DNA from: Thioflexithrix psekupsensis
Lineage (GTDB): Bacteria > Pseudomonadota > Gammaproteobacteria > Beggiatoales > Beggiatoaceae
Reading direction: 5' to 3'
Assembly: GCF_002149925.1 (NCBI RefSeq)
Contig: NZ_MSLT01000024.1
Location: 85,492 to 149,491 of the forward strand
Length of the DNA stretch: 64,000 nt
Numbering within the stretch: position 1 is the first letter of the stretch; each line of letters begins with the position of its first letter. A program made the translations under genes and the position numbers. Below the pieces are notes generated by a model that saw only the letters and a list, made by a program, of their open reading frames with translations, was not told where the DNA came from and did not search any database. Below are positions 19,401-27,500 of the stretch, piece after piece.

Positions 19401-21680
19401 CGCGGGCAAAGTCTGTTCATTGGCTAACCATAAGTCAACTTGTTTCACTAAGGCATTAAATTCGCCATTTTCAAAGCGTTGTTTTAATGGATTGCGTTGT
19501 AATTTGCCAATAGAACTTTTTGGAATATCGCTTTTAGCCACAGGTAACACATAAGCGGGCATCACGCCTAATTTGCGCACCAATTGCCCTTGAATACGAC
19601 GGATAACATCGGCTTGTGTTTCACCGTGGTGGCGGGTGTGGAAAAAAATCAGTAAATCATCGGTATTGCTTTCTTGGCGACGAATCGCGCAGGCAACGGT
19701 AAAACTGGCTTCTACGCCTTCGACGGTTTCTACAATGGCTTCAATCTCATGGCTATAATGGTTTAAGCCATTGATAATAATCATTTCTTTTTGGCGGCCG
19801 GTGATGGTCAGTCGCCCTTGATGTACCACACCCAAATCACCTGTATCAAACCAGCCATCTTGTGCCAGCACTTGGGCGGTTAATTCTGGGTTTTCGTAGT
19901 AACCTACGGTGATCATTGGCCCTTTAATTTGTAATAGCCCTATTGTACCTTGTGGTACAACATGCCCTTCTTGATCCAGTAAACGTAATGCAAAATTCGG
20001 CACGGGCTGTCCCACTTCGACATAAGGCGTATCGGGAGAAGCCAAACGTTGTAGGTAATCATGAGAAAATACGACAGCCGCCCCCGTTTCTGACATACCC
20101 CAAGCGGCTTGCATCACTTTGGGATTGAAGCCGTGTTGGCTCAGTAAACGCGCAAAAGCTTGGGCGGTTTGTGGTACAATCGGCTCGGCTACACTCAATA
20201 ACGACTTGACACAACGCAAATCCCAATGACCGCGCTTAATCGCTTCGGCGCGTTCGTTGATTAAACCGAGCGCAAAATTCGGAGCCCACGCATAAGTGAC
20301 ACGATAACGATCAATCCAGTCTAACCAAATCAAAGGGTTATGCAAAAATAATTCGGTGGGCGCGTGAATTTGTTGGCTGCCCACATACACATCTCGAATA
20401 CAACAACGCACCAAACTGCCCACGTGATCCAAATGTAACCAGTTTAAACTGATCTCTTCTGCGGTAAAACGATTGTGCGCGGCAGAGCTGGCCACGTTAT
20501 TGATCAAAGTCGAATGGGTCAACATCACGCCTTTGGGTTGTCCTGTTGATCCTGATGTAAACAAAAGAATGGCCACATCATGCGGATCAGCGTGATGCCA
20601 ATGGTGATCGGGATCGCCTTGTGTCAGGTCTTCTACGCTTAAAATACGGGGCGGCGTGTCGAAAATGGTTAATTTTTGTAAGTCATTGAGTAATCCACGA
20701 CGTGTCACAATAAGCGGCCGCGCCAGCCGTTGCCAAATGTTGCCTAACAGTTGCACGGGCGCACTGTCCGCTTCGTATAACGGTGGCACGTGCGTGGGAA
20801 CGGGAATAAATCCCCCCGCTAAACAGCCCCAAAATATCGGAATGAAATCCGCATTGTGATCCAATTGTAAGATAATTTTGTCGCCAGTCTGACAACCCTG
20901 CTCACGTAATCGCGCCAAGACCATCGCCGCCCGCTCCGCGAGTTCGGCATAACTTTGCCATTCTTCTCGCCCATCAAGGTGCAAATAACGCACGCCTTGC
21001 GCATACGATTGTTGTGCGGTGTATTTTAAAACTTGCGGCAAAGTCAGCGGACGATCCGCAGGTAAAGGAATGTTTACCCCTTCTAAATACGACAAAGCGT
21101 GTTCACTTTGTGCTTCTTGCGAAGTACGTTGAGCGAGTTGGGGCGAGATAACAATGGAATGGTGCGGCGTTCGATCCTCATCTAACACATCGCTTAAATG
21201 CCACCGTGCCTGCTGTTTCACCTGTTCATGTGCGACAACGGTCAAGGGTTCAGGCGCGGCCAGCGGACGCAAGGCGTGTGTCCATTGCTGGCATAAGTCC
21301 TCGTCTTCTAAATAAGGCAGTTGTTTTAAGGCTTCTGTATCCACATCACCTTGTGCCGTGCGCGGCAATGCGGTGACGGGTAAAAAATGTACCCGTTGCC
21401 AAAAATTTTCCCAATCTATTGATAATTCTGGAAAAAATGCAGTAAGTCGCGTCTGAAGTTGGGTGCGGAGGCGTTGGGTATCGAGTGGGCTTTGTGTACT
21501 GACGAGGGCGAGACGTAAATGCGGAAGTTCGGACGTTGTTGGGGTTATTTGTACTGCAAATGCCTCACGAATGTGATTTTCATTGAATAGCGCGCCTTCA
21601 ATTTGTCGTATAAAAGAAGGGGTTAATTCTGGGAGATAAGCAGTATGGGTTAAATCGTTGGCATTCGTGAGATGTGTCAT
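13464..21680 (-). CDS. Nonribosomal peptide synthetase: A-KR-PCP-C-A-PCP-TE
   Basis: 2738 aa, two modules. Residues 1-140: A-domain C-terminal-like remnant (LPRTAQGDVDTEAL). 240-740: acyl-adenylating A domain (LLFTSGSTGQPKG at 372-384, WGMSETG, GDL, ITGRQKEMIIING, Lys726). 1004-1200: ketoreductase (GGLGDIG 1011-1017, Ser1154-1158 region, Tyr1168 and Asn1172). 1336-1403: carrier with Ser1368 (LGGHS). 1426-1870: condensation domain with HHIISDG (1558-1564). 1890-2390: A domain (TTGSTGEPK, NGYGATE 2180-2186, Lys2382). 2403-2475: carrier with Ser2437. 2490-2738: thioesterase with Cys2562 as nucleophile (GAYCGD), Asp2589 and His2711. There is no KS or AT, so it is not a PKS. By analogy with depsipeptide synthetases, the first module may load a keto acid and reduce it on the carrier; this is inference. 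It starts 20 bp after dcd. Confidence 0.93.
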   Translation of the reverse strand: MTHLTNANDLTHTAYLPELTPSFIRQIEGALFNENHIREAFAVQITPTTSELPHLRLALVSTQSPLDTQRLRTQLQTRLTAFFPELSIDWENFWQRVHFLPVTALPRTAQGDVDTEALKQLPYLEDEDLCQQWTHALRPLAAPEPLTVVAHEQVKQQARWHLSDVLDEDRTPHHSIVISPQLAQRTSQEAQSEHALSYLEGVNIPLPADRPLTLPQVLKYTAQQSYAQGVRYLHLDGREEWQSYAELAERAAMVLARLREQGCQTGDKIILQLDHNADFIPIFWGCLAGGFIPVPTHVPPLYEADSAPVQLLGNIWQRLARPLIVTRRGLLNDLQKLTIFDTPPRILSVEDLTQGDPDHHWHHADPHDVAILLFTSGSTGQPKGVMLTHSTLINNVASSAAHNRFTAEEISLNWLHLDHVGSLVRCCIRDVYVGSQQIHAPTELFLHNPLIWLDWIDRYRVTYAWAPNFALGLINERAEAIKRGHWDLRCVKSLLSVAEPIVPQTAQAFARLLSQHGFNPKVMQAAWGMSETGAAVVFSHDYLQRLASPDTPYVEVGQPVPNFALRLLDQEGHVVPQGTIGLLQIKGPMITVGYYENPELTAQVLAQDGWFDTGDLGVVHQGRLTITGRQKEMIIINGLNHYSHEIEAIVETVEGVEASFTVACAIRRQESNTDDLLIFFHTRHHGETQADVIRRIQGQLVRKLGVMPAYVLPVAKSDIPKSSIGKLQRNPLKQRFENGEFNALVKQVDLWLANEQTLPAWFYRLNWQAYQLPSAQKIEPIAAEKTLYLCFNDECGLAQSFIKTCDNNALIIQVEKGESFQILAENYYRINPDNVADYHQLFAHIPSSILHTYWLHGWQYTEQAPVIQNSDDWHKVQALGLNSLLHGVKQWLAQNPDSDQTLQLICYSSYSESVLPDDLLSAPQRGMLDAWLKTVNHEQPRIQARHLDLLPADLTGNLHALQQEIQHHSLDVRLVWRKGIRYVSRLQAVDLNQETKKTMPLVSGGFYLISGGLGDIGVALARLLLMDYKARLLLIGRTALPPRAEWQGIIEQNQPVGKKLALLQDLEALAGEIRYLAADITDFEKLNHTINDLEQHWQTPLAGVIHLARVTHQALITEETSDTLAAMLRPKVQGTWVLDQLLQTRPEAIFIHFSSVSSVLGTYNMGAYAAANGFLDHFAQYQRQKNRKSYCFGWSIWEEVGQDRAYQLREVSRARGYHTLSTTQGLTSLRIGLLHDQPYLTVGLDGYNAWLRQHVQHPAESVLHLTAAVSGQVKLSALRQYAAKLMIPDPFGQNTSCDIRHFERLPLLEPDQHIDRAQLSRWLSQSQRGQKMYARDELEQQIAQIWETILDTYGLGIHDNFFELGGHSLLATQIMFRLHKTLGINLPQRVLFENPTIAKLAEKCRTLNNDTARQLIEKREQAIDKIPLSFAQQRLWFLEQLEGQTAAYNIHVLLDIHGHLDRYDLQSSLNTLLQRHAILRTAFRTDAEQMPYQFIDPHCRQCSFDYSDLRLEKNVDSILDTLKHQAAEHLFHLNAPPLLYLHWVQLADERHQLLLTMHHIISDGWSIRLLCHELFQCYGALRQGKAIDLPELTIDYADYTLWQRAYLQGEVLDQKLAYWQRQLANAPILSTLPTDRPRPAIQTYHGTEEQLVLPKTLSNALQQSSRQAGVTLFMTLFSAFQVLLYRYSGQSDLVIGMPSAGRSHPQLEKLVGFFIDTIALRTPLDSIVPDCSADQLTFTQVLQKVQQLAIEAYNHEEVPFEKIVEVLQPQRNLSYTPIFQIWFNMLNLEAAHFDSADVQIEYIPTANTLSKFDITLYVKETVNGIELRLVYNPDLYEATRIVEFLQQYHHLLTQVVAHPEARLHEYSLRTPHARLPDPRMPLPCVYLPTVLDQLATQAAQSPAHFALVGLGETWDYRTLWGNVCRLAAALRQAGVAQNEVVAVYGDRSPWFVAALLGIWHCGAAFTILNPHYPPQRLAQFAKTARIHSLLLLTPDCPVELKNLSVSIYQLPDLLNASISITENDLLAISPKAKAHDVAYVAFTTGSTGEPKAILGAHYPLSHFFDWYVKSFGFNADDRFSLISGLAHDPLLRDMFTAYYCGACVYIPYPDELAQLEPLANWIHSHHITVSHLTPAMADVLSLTATTPLISLKHVVFGGDRLSRHALNQFRQIAPNAQCFNGYGATETPQLMSLYHLDNAEYENAPLGYGIDGVQLLILTANGQLAGVGERGEIYIRSPYLSLGYLDEEQTAQRFLLNPFRSEEKTREDRLYRTGDAGYYLADGRVLFLGRIDNQVKIRGFRVELGEIESRLRMRNDIEEIVVDYRLIQGSEERQLVAYLVPQSGQSLDEAELTRQLRLQLPDYMIPVAYVSLARLPLNANGKVNRAALPDPVLSLVKSEVVAPRTLLEKQLAAAWSKVLNRDAIGVHDNFFDLGGHSMLALRLMSHIEKQTGQKASLSLLFQTPTIAGLAAAMGGESKQELTAIQAVQTSGKNPPLFFLSAPHYARALSNAMGSEQPFYGLNIFAFQDMPEDELTMQVVAQRFVKEMKQIQATGPYFIGAYCGDARIAMAVVHHLSELGEPIAFFGVIDFFKWRQRRWARHAANVKRFGLLRYGLHKLRTRFNFSLIMKRLLIKLSQRFMGKNKAEQKLPQELKIIAFIRRFEAARSAYRITPYPGQITFFLSEEILPEHAPDYAALGEKGSEVCLISGFHLSLFEQPHLDELAQAMMREMERRGDRN

Positions 21681-21700
21681 TGTATTATTTCCAGTAGAGA

Positions 21701-22270
21701 TCAGGCTTTAGGTAAGGTGACACCGCGTTGCCCTTGATATTTGCCGCTGCGGTCGCGGTAAGAGGTTTCACAAACCTGCTCCGCGCCGAGAAACAGCAGT
21801 TGTGCCACGCCTTCATGGGCATAGATTTTAGCAGGTAATGGGGTGGTGTTAGAAAATTCTAAAGTAATATGCCCTTCCCATTCAGGCTCTAGCGGCGTAA
21901 CGTTGACGATAATACCGCAACGCGCATAAGTCGATTTTCCCAGACAAATCACTAATACATCACGCGGAATGCGCAAGTATTCCACACTACGCGCTAAAGC
22001 AAAAGAGTTGGGTGGAATAATACACATATCATCAATTCTATCGACAAAATTACCCGCTTCAAATTGTTTGGGATCGACGATGGTCGAATTAATATTGGTG
22101 AATATTTTAAATTCGTTGGCACAACGCACGTCGTAACCATAACTAGAAGTGCCGTAGGAGATAACGGGTTGTTGTTGGGTATTTTGTTTAATTTGGTGTT
22201 CGGCAAAGGGTTCTATCATGCCGTGTTGGGTGGCCATGTGCCGAATCCAACGATCTGATTTTATGCTCAT
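21701..22270 (-). CDS. dcd: dCTP deaminase
   Basis: 189 aa, close to the 193 aa of E. coli Dcd. It converts dCTP to dUTP, the first step of dTTP synthesis in gammaproteobacteria. Typical segments are visible: the N-terminal [58 protein letters not shown] and [11 protein letters not shown] with the catalytic Glu, and the C-terminal [12 protein letters not shown] that closes over the nucleotide. It stands 20 bp upstream of the NRPS gene on the same strand, so the two may be co-transcribed, although no functional link is obvious. Confidence 0.96.
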   Translation of the reverse strand: MSIKSDRWIRHMATQHGMIEPFAEHQIKQNTQQQPVISYGTSSYGYDVRCANEFKIFTNINSTIVDPKQFEAGNFVDRIDDMCIIPPNSFALARSVEYLRIPRDVLVICLGKSTYARCGIIVNVTPLEPEWEGHITLEFSNTTPLPAKIYAHEGVAQLLFLGAEQVCETSYRDRSGKYQGQRGVTLPKA

Positions 22271-22383
22271 GATGGGAATGGAGAGTGGTTATTGATGGGG
22301 GGATTATAGCAAAGTTTTGCGAGAATTCGGAATGTAGGGGATTTGAGAATTTTTAGAAGGGATTAATTTGGGTTAGTTTTTTT

Positions 22384-22488
22384 GTCTGAATCAGAATTTA
22401 CGGAATTTTAGGATTTTCAGAATTGAAGAATAAAAACTTCTTGTAAGAGTTAATTTTGAAAATTCTTGTGTCTGGAAATTCTGATTTC
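22384..22488 (-). repeat. R1-type AT-rich inverted repeat
   Basis: The sequence starts GTCTGAATCAGAATTTAC and continues with GGAATTTTAGGATTTTCAG, the reverse complement of the right half of the copies at 13.2, 30.6 and 61.8 kb. The far end has TTTTGAAAATTCTTGTGTCTG. It overlaps the last bases of the Roco gene and fills the gap before dcd. Confidence 0.65.
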
Positions 22489-25060
22489 ATCCACGATTCT
22501 CCTTAAAAAACCATTTTAAAACGCTATCCAAATGCGATAAAGCGATGGGTACGTTGTTATCAAGCTCGCGGTCAGAAAGATGCGCGCCTTCTCGGCTTTG
22601 TTCATTAATTTTAAACATTAAATCGATTATTGTGGCATCTGGGGTAAAAGGCTGGTTTTTTAAATTATCCAGATTTTTGCCAAGCATTTTATCAGGGGGA
22701 GTTTTTTTATTTTTGCTGTACAAATCACGCACAATACATTCTAATGCTTTTCTGGAATGAATTAAGACATCATCGGCGCGAGTTATTTCAAGAATAGCGG
22801 CAATTTCTTTTTGAATGGGCGAGTTATTAGGGCATTTATTACGATGATTTTTTAAGGGTTTCAATTGTTCTTCCCAAAGAAGAAATTTTGCATTTTTATC
22901 TCGGTTAAAAAATGACTTAAAATCCTCCATATTCGCCCAAACGCCGTTAATCGTTTGAATTTGCCGATTCTGTTTTGGTGCGTTTTCCACATCAATTCTA
23001 CGCACAAAATCCTCTCCATCTAATGACCACCATTCCTCCACTTGATCATCTTTTTGGATTCTATCAAATTCATTCCGCACTTTATCCAATAGATTTTGTG
23101 GATTATTACCTGCCACCATGATTTGTAAATAAGGTTTTTCTGCGTTAAAAAAACCTTCGATGAGGGCTAAATTTCCCTGCTCATCTTTCAATTGACAACC
23201 ATTTTTCCACAAACTAGATATTTTCCCCCAATAATGCGTGCGCACAATAAAACTTTGCAAATTGCCATAATGTAAAAACCGATATTCATAACGCACAAAT
23301 CGTTTTTTATCATTCTGTTCCCATAAATCAATTAATGCCTCTGGTTTTTCCTCTGGCAATAAAGCAGGCGCAATAAAACGACGTTCGGAAAAAAGTTTTT
23401 CAGAATCATAATCTAGTTCAAAACAAATCTCACAAGATTTCATGAAATCTAAAAATAATTCCTGCTCTGTTTCATCAAATTGTTGCCACACATGTTTTAA
23501 TTGCGCTGCGCCAAATTCACCATTTTTTACCAATTGTGGAAAAACGCCTTGACGATCAAATAAAGTATAAACCGCATCAATCGCCCATTTTTGGTCTAAA
23601 ATGATTTGGTTTTGAAATAGATTTTCTTGATAAAATACCCAGCTTGTATCATGTAAATATTTTAGCAAAGTATGCGCATGTTCATTATCCAATCCAAATT
23701 TTTGACACAACTTGTTAAATTCGGTTAAAGAAAGGGTTTTTTTAGAGGTTTGCCACTTTTGTAACTGAGTCTGTACATCCCACCATGATTTAGGAAAAAT
23801 GACGCAGGTTTTTTCAAGTAATTTTTCAACTTGTTCCATTAAATGTTGTTCAAAAAAAGTAAAGCCATTGTGTTTATCTTGTGAAGATTCCACGGCAATA
23901 GACGCAACAATATTATAACGCTGACGCAAATCCGCTAAATTTTTCGGGATTTGTTCCCCATCGCGCTGTTTTTTAGTTTGCACGATTAAAATAGGGCTGT
24001 TATCGCCTAAATTTTTCGCATAATCTAACCAATAATTTAAGGGATAATTACGATAAGGATGATCACCTTCTTTTTGCTCAGGTTCTTTTTCTGTTTGAGC
24101 ATCCCACACTAAAACAAAAATCGCTTTGGTTTGCATAAACAAGCGATGGGTGGCGTGATAAATGTCTTGTCCACCAAAATCCCAAATGTGTAGTTGAATC
24201 GTTTTAAATTGCTTTTCTTTAGCGAGTTTTTTTAAGGAATAATGCCGCAATTGAATCGCATGGGTAGAAGGTTCTTTTTCGTCAAAAGTCTTGTCCAGCC
24301 ACCGCTTGAGCAAACAAGTTTTACCCACACGCCCATTACCAACTAAAATCACTTTAGCTTGATAAGTTTGGATTTGCTGTTTTTCTAGGTCTTCGAGGTA
24401 GTGACGGACTGGAATTAAAACATCTGCACTCATTAAAACATCTCCATATTCATATTCACGATTAAAAATTTCTTCTGGTATATTTTTAATGGGATTTCCA
24501 TAAAGTTCAAGCTCTATCAATTTTGGGAAATTATTGAGAAAATCTAAAGTGATTTCTTGAATTTGATTATTCTTTAAATCCAACTCAGTCAAAGCGGTCA
24601 AGCCTTGTAACGGGCTTAGGTCGCTAATTTGATTGTTCCATAAGCTCAACCCAGTCAAAGCGGTCAAGCCTTGTAACGGGCTTAGGTCGCTAATTTGATT
24701 ACTGCCTAAATCCAACTGAGTCAAAGCGGTCAAGCCTTGTAACGGGCTTAGGTCGCTGATTTGATTACCTGTTAAATCCAACAGAGTCAAAGCGGTCAAG
24801 CCTTGTAACGGGCTTAGGTCGCTGATTTGATTACCTGTTAAATCCAACAGAGTCAAAGCGGTCAAGCCTTGTAACGGGCTTAGGTCTTCTATTATTTCAC
24901 ACCACGTCAGATGCAAACCCACCACTTCCCCTTGCTCATTCAAGGCAAATTCAGCTCGTCGCTCTTCATAATATTCCCCAATCTCCCCCAACTCCACCTG
25001 CTCAAGCGCAAATCCCAAATCCTTCTCTAATTGCAAAATCACTTTAGGTTTATTTGGCAT
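22487..25060 (-). CDS. LRR-Roc-COR (Roco) GTPase
   Basis: 857 aa. Residues about 56-190 are leucine-rich repeats of SDS22 type: five nearly identical 22-residue units (LSPLQGLTALTxLDLxxNQI) plus a divergent cap. A Roc G domain follows: G1 GNGRVGKT (241-248), G3 WDFGGQ (293-298) and a G4-like VQTKKQRD (about 360). COR-type sequence runs to about 720. The C-terminal 110 residues (RKALECIVRDLY and REGAHLSD) look like a HEPN/DUF4145-type helical domain, which is inference. Bacterial Roco proteins are dimerising GTPases of uncertain cellular role. GGAA lies 10-13 bases upstream of ATG 25060. No clear partner gene is adjacent. Confidence 0.9.
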   Translation of the reverse strand: MPNKPKVILQLEKDLGFALEQVELGEIGEYYEERRAEFALNEQGEVVGLHLTWCEIIEDLSPLQGLTALTLLDLTGNQISDLSPLQGLTALTLLDLTGNQISDLSPLQGLTALTQLDLGSNQISDLSPLQGLTALTGLSLWNNQISDLSPLQGLTALTELDLKNNQIQEITLDFLNNFPKLIELELYGNPIKNIPEEIFNREYEYGDVLMSADVLIPVRHYLEDLEKQQIQTYQAKVILVGNGRVGKTCLLKRWLDKTFDEKEPSTHAIQLRHYSLKKLAKEKQFKTIQLHIWDFGGQDIYHATHRLFMQTKAIFVLVWDAQTEKEPEQKEGDHPYRNYPLNYWLDYAKNLGDNSPILIVQTKKQRDGEQIPKNLADLRQRYNIVASIAVESSQDKHNGFTFFEQHLMEQVEKLLEKTCVIFPKSWWDVQTQLQKWQTSKKTLSLTEFNKLCQKFGLDNEHAHTLLKYLHDTSWVFYQENLFQNQIILDQKWAIDAVYTLFDRQGVFPQLVKNGEFGAAQLKHVWQQFDETEQELFLDFMKSCEICFELDYDSEKLFSERRFIAPALLPEEKPEALIDLWEQNDKKRFVRYEYRFLHYGNLQSFIVRTHYWGKISSLWKNGCQLKDEQGNLALIEGFFNAEKPYLQIMVAGNNPQNLLDKVRNEFDRIQKDDQVEEWWSLDGEDFVRRIDVENAPKQNRQIQTINGVWANMEDFKSFFNRDKNAKFLLWEEQLKPLKNHRNKCPNNSPIQKEIAAILEITRADDVLIHSRKALECIVRDLYSKNKKTPPDKMLGKNLDNLKNQPFTPDATIIDLMFKINEQSREGAHLSDRELDNNVPIALSHLDSVLKWFFKENRG
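24563..24893 (-). repeat. Five 66-bp tandem repeats coding for LRRs
   Basis: The unit GTCAAAGCGGTCAAGCCTTG (plus-strand reading) recurs every 66 bases with GTAACGGGCTTAGGTCG. Some neighbouring units differ by only one or a few bases. The high DNA identity shows recent amplification or gene conversion inside the Roco gene, and the 66-bp period keeps the frame. Confidence 0.85.
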
Positions 25061-25132
25061 GGTTGAAAATGTTCCTTTTTAAGAAAGAATCGGCTTTTTT
25101 AAGGGAGTTATTTCTGATGCAGATAAAAAATT

Positions 25133-25861
25133 TTACGCGCCTTGCCGTACCCACTCGCCAAAACGACGCAACACCTGTTGGCTTTCAGGACAATCTGTCA
25201 CATTGCGTAATAATTGTTCCATGCTATAACCATATTCAGCAAAAGAAATTTCACGGGCATGAATATAACGGCGGGTAATTTCTGCATTAAACTCAGGATG
25301 AAATTGCACACCCCAACAACATTGCCCAATACGAAATGCTTGATGATTATCGTGTGCATTGCGCGCTAAAATAACGGCATGATTCGGTAAATCAATCACC
25401 GTTTGCGCATGAACAGAATAAGCCATTAAAGAAGAAGATAAATGATTAAATAACAGATCATTTTTAGCCTCTGCCATTAATTCAATTTGAATCACGCCAA
25501 TTTCATAACCTTTAGGATTATAATCCACTCTTCCACCCATCGCATGAGCAATTAATTGATGCCCATAACAAATGCCCAATACAGGATAATTCGCTTCAAT
25601 CGCTTGTCGCAACCATTCGGCTGTTTTTTCGCTCCAAATTTCCCGATCTGTCACCATCGCATTAGAACCAGTAATTACAATGCCAGAAATCGCATTATTC
25701 TCGTTTAATTCGGGCAAAGATTCCCCCAAATAAACCGCCACCGTTTGCACTTCTGCATCGGCATATCCTAAACCATCGCGCACCCAATCTTCAAAATCAC
25801 CATAATCCGTTCTAATCGCATCAATGGTGCAGCCTGTTTTAATAATCAACATCTTCAACAT
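25133..25861 (-). CDS. Class I glutamine amidotransferase-like protein
   Basis: 242 aa. It is a single GATase1 domain with the catalytic triad Cys98 (GICYGHQL), His188 and Glu190 (GVQFHPEF). Such stand-alone domains release ammonia from glutamine or hydrolyse gamma-glutamyl compounds, and the true substrate cannot be told from the sequence. The N-terminus (TDYGDFEDWVRDGLG) matches the GMP-synthase-related subgroup of stand-alone enzymes. It lies 24 bp after the lipoprotein gene on the same strand, so it is probably the last gene of a three-gene operon (Rieske, lipoprotein, amidotransferase). Confidence 0.9.
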   Translation of the reverse strand: MLKMLIIKTGCTIDAIRTDYGDFEDWVRDGLGYADAEVQTVAVYLGESLPELNENNAISGIVITGSNAMVTDREIWSEKTAEWLRQAIEANYPVLGICYGHQLIAHAMGGRVDYNPKGYEIGVIQIELMAEAKNDLLFNHLSSSLMAYSVHAQTVIDLPNHAVILARNAHDNHQAFRIGQCCWGVQFHPEFNAEITRRYIHAREISFAEYGYSMEQLLRNVTDCPESQQVLRRFGEWVRQGA

Positions 25862-25885
25862 AAGTAAATTCCATTCACTGGTTTA

Positions 25886-26758
25886 TTAATTTTTTGCCGT
25901 TAAAGGTTCTAAATACGTTTTTAAGCGATTTCTCCAGCCCAATAACCAGCGTGATTCCTGACGTTCAGCGGGTGCATTTTGCACGCGACGAGTGAGAATA
26001 ACATCAGCCGCATCAGCAAATTCTTGTAAAGGAGAAGCGGTATTTCCTGTCATCGCCGATAACACTTGCAATAACCCCCAACCTTGTTCTTGATAACGCT
26101 CTGTTAATGCCACACCTTCCCCTTTAAAATTCACATAATCCAATAACGCATAAACGCCTTGTGGAGTCTGTGCCACGCGATAAAATTGCGTTTTAATTAA
26201 CGCACGTTCGGCTTCGTTGCTTAATGTTTGCAACATCACGGGCAATGCCTGTTCTAAACGACGAATAATAAACTGCACTTGGTCAGGAATGCTGTCTAAC
26301 ATGAATTGCCGCAATTCCGTCATTTGTGGCGTATCTTTAGCCGCTAAAAAAGCCTCGCGGTTTGGCCATGGATTCACCGTGATATTTTGCAACCAAACGG
26401 GTAAAGTATAATTGCGTTCTTTTAAGAATTTTAACAAATCAGGAAATGTCTCTGTATAAGGGCGATGATTGGTTTCAGGATACCAAATAAAATGACCAAT
26501 TCCCAAAGAAGCAAAATGTTCCCCTTGATTCCAAGAAGTGAGTCCTTCTATTTTGGCAGAACTTTCATTCATCCAAATCTTTTGCCCAATCACCAAGGCA
26601 TCGCGTTGCGCCACTTCAATATAAGCGGGTTTAATTGGCTCTGCAATCACCACAGATTCGGCGGGAACTTTAGGGGTTTGGCTGCAACTGCTTAATGTCA
26701 TCATCGCAGGAGTTATTAACAAACCTGTTAAAGCAATACGATAGCTTATTTTTAACAT
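25886..26758 (-). CDS. Putative lipoprotein of unknown function
   Basis: 290 aa from ATG 26758, chosen because GTGGAG lies 7 bases upstream; an in-frame start at 26770 lacks a ribosome site and adds MEFF. Residues 1-25 are a signal peptide ending in a lipobox-like TLSSC, so the protein is likely lipid-anchored. The mature part holds EGLTSWNQGEHFASLGIGHFI and WYPE, which I recall from a conserved family of unknown function in marine and sulfur gammaproteobacteria. It is predicted periplasmic. It sits 15 bp after the Rieske gene. Confidence 0.8.
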   Translation of the reverse strand: MLKISYRIALTGLLITPAMMTLSSCSQTPKVPAESVVIAEPIKPAYIEVAQRDALVIGQKIWMNESSAKIEGLTSWNQGEHFASLGIGHFIWYPETNHRPYTETFPDLLKFLKERNYTLPVWLQNITVNPWPNREAFLAAKDTPQMTELRQFMLDSIPDQVQFIIRRLEQALPVMLQTLSNEAERALIKTQFYRVAQTPQGVYALLDYVNFKGEGVALTERYQEQGWGLLQVLSAMTGNTASPLQEFADAADVILTRRVQNAPAERQESRWLLGWRNRLKTYLEPLTAKN

Positions 26759-26773
26759 AAAAAACTCCACTGA

Positions 26774-27121
26774 TTAACGATTAAATTTAACAAAAGCGTG
26801 CTGATTTTCAATTTTAACCTCATAACGGGTTAAATTATCACAAATGGCATTGCGACAATGACCATCTTTTAAAGAAAAACGATATTTATGAAAAGGGCAA
26901 GTGATACTGTCTCCATTCACCTGCCCCAGTTCTAATGAATAACCCAAATGTGGGCATTTTGCCTCAAAACAATGGACATTTTCCCCTTCTCGACCGACCA
27001 ATAACAAGTCATCGTTTACCAGAATAAATAAACACCCTTGCTCTGGAATTTGATACAATTCAGCCAATGGCAACCAATCGGTATCTAATTGCGTCATTTG
27101 TTTAGACATTGTTTTATTCAC
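26774..27121 (-). CDS. Rieske [2Fe-2S] ferredoxin-like protein
   Basis: 115 aa. The Rieske motif is complete: CPHLG (Cys56, His58) and CPFHKYRF (Cys75, His78), 16 residues apart, as in small Rieske ferredoxins of the NirD or dioxygenase type. It acts as an electron carrier in the cytoplasm, and its partner enzyme is not in the window. Alternative starts exist at M5 and M9. It is divergently arranged with folB, with only 13 bp between their starts, so their control regions overlap. Confidence 0.9.
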   Translation of the reverse strand: MNKTMSKQMTQLDTDWLPLAELYQIPEQGCLFILVNDDLLLVGREGENVHCFEAKCPHLGYSLELGQVNGDSITCPFHKYRFSLKDGHCRNAICDNLTRYEVKIENQHAFVKFNR

Positions 27122-27134
27122 AACGGGAAAAAAA

Positions 27135-27500
27135 ATGGATATTATCTATTTACGTGATCTGAGAATAGACACCGTGATCGGCATTTATGGTTGGGAGCGG
27201 CAAGTCAAACAGACTATTGTTTTTGATTTAGAAATGGCAACCGATATTAGAAAAGCCGCCCATTCTGATTGTATCGAAGATACTTTGAATTATAAAGCGG
27301 TGGCGAAGCGTTTGATTGATTTTGTCGGTCACAGCCAATTCGCTTTGGTAGAAACGTTAGCCGAGCGAGTGTGTGAGATTATTGTAACGGAATTTAACGT
27401 GCCTTGGGTACGTTTGCAACTGAATAAAAAAGGCGCGGTGCGCGGCGCACGCGATGTGGGAATTATTATTGAACGAGGAGTGAAACCAGAACATGGCTGA
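27135..27500 (+). CDS. folB: Dihydroneopterin aldolase
   Basis: 121 aa, matching the usual 117-122. It converts dihydroneopterin to 6-hydroxymethyl-dihydropterin in folate synthesis. Recognisable parts are the N-terminal IYLRDLRIDTVIGIYGWER, DTLNYKAVAKRL, LVETLAERV with the substrate-binding Glu, and LNKKGAVRGARDVG with the catalytic Lys. Its stop overlaps the folK start by 8 bases, so the next pathway step is translationally coupled. Confidence 0.95.
   Translation: MDIIYLRDLRIDTVIGIYGWERQVKQTIVFDLEMATDIRKAAHSDCIEDTLNYKAVAKRLIDFVGHSQFALVETLAERVCEIIVTEFNVPWVRLQLNKKGAVRGARDVGIIIERGVKPEHG

Noticed and set aside
13464..21680. Polyketide synthase
   Set aside because: A ketoreductase is present, but no ketosynthase or acyltransferase; carrier, condensation and adenylation domains make it an NRPS.
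24563..24893. Tandem 66-bp repeats as a CRISPR-like array
   Set aside because: Repeats are contiguous without variable spacers and code for LRR units.
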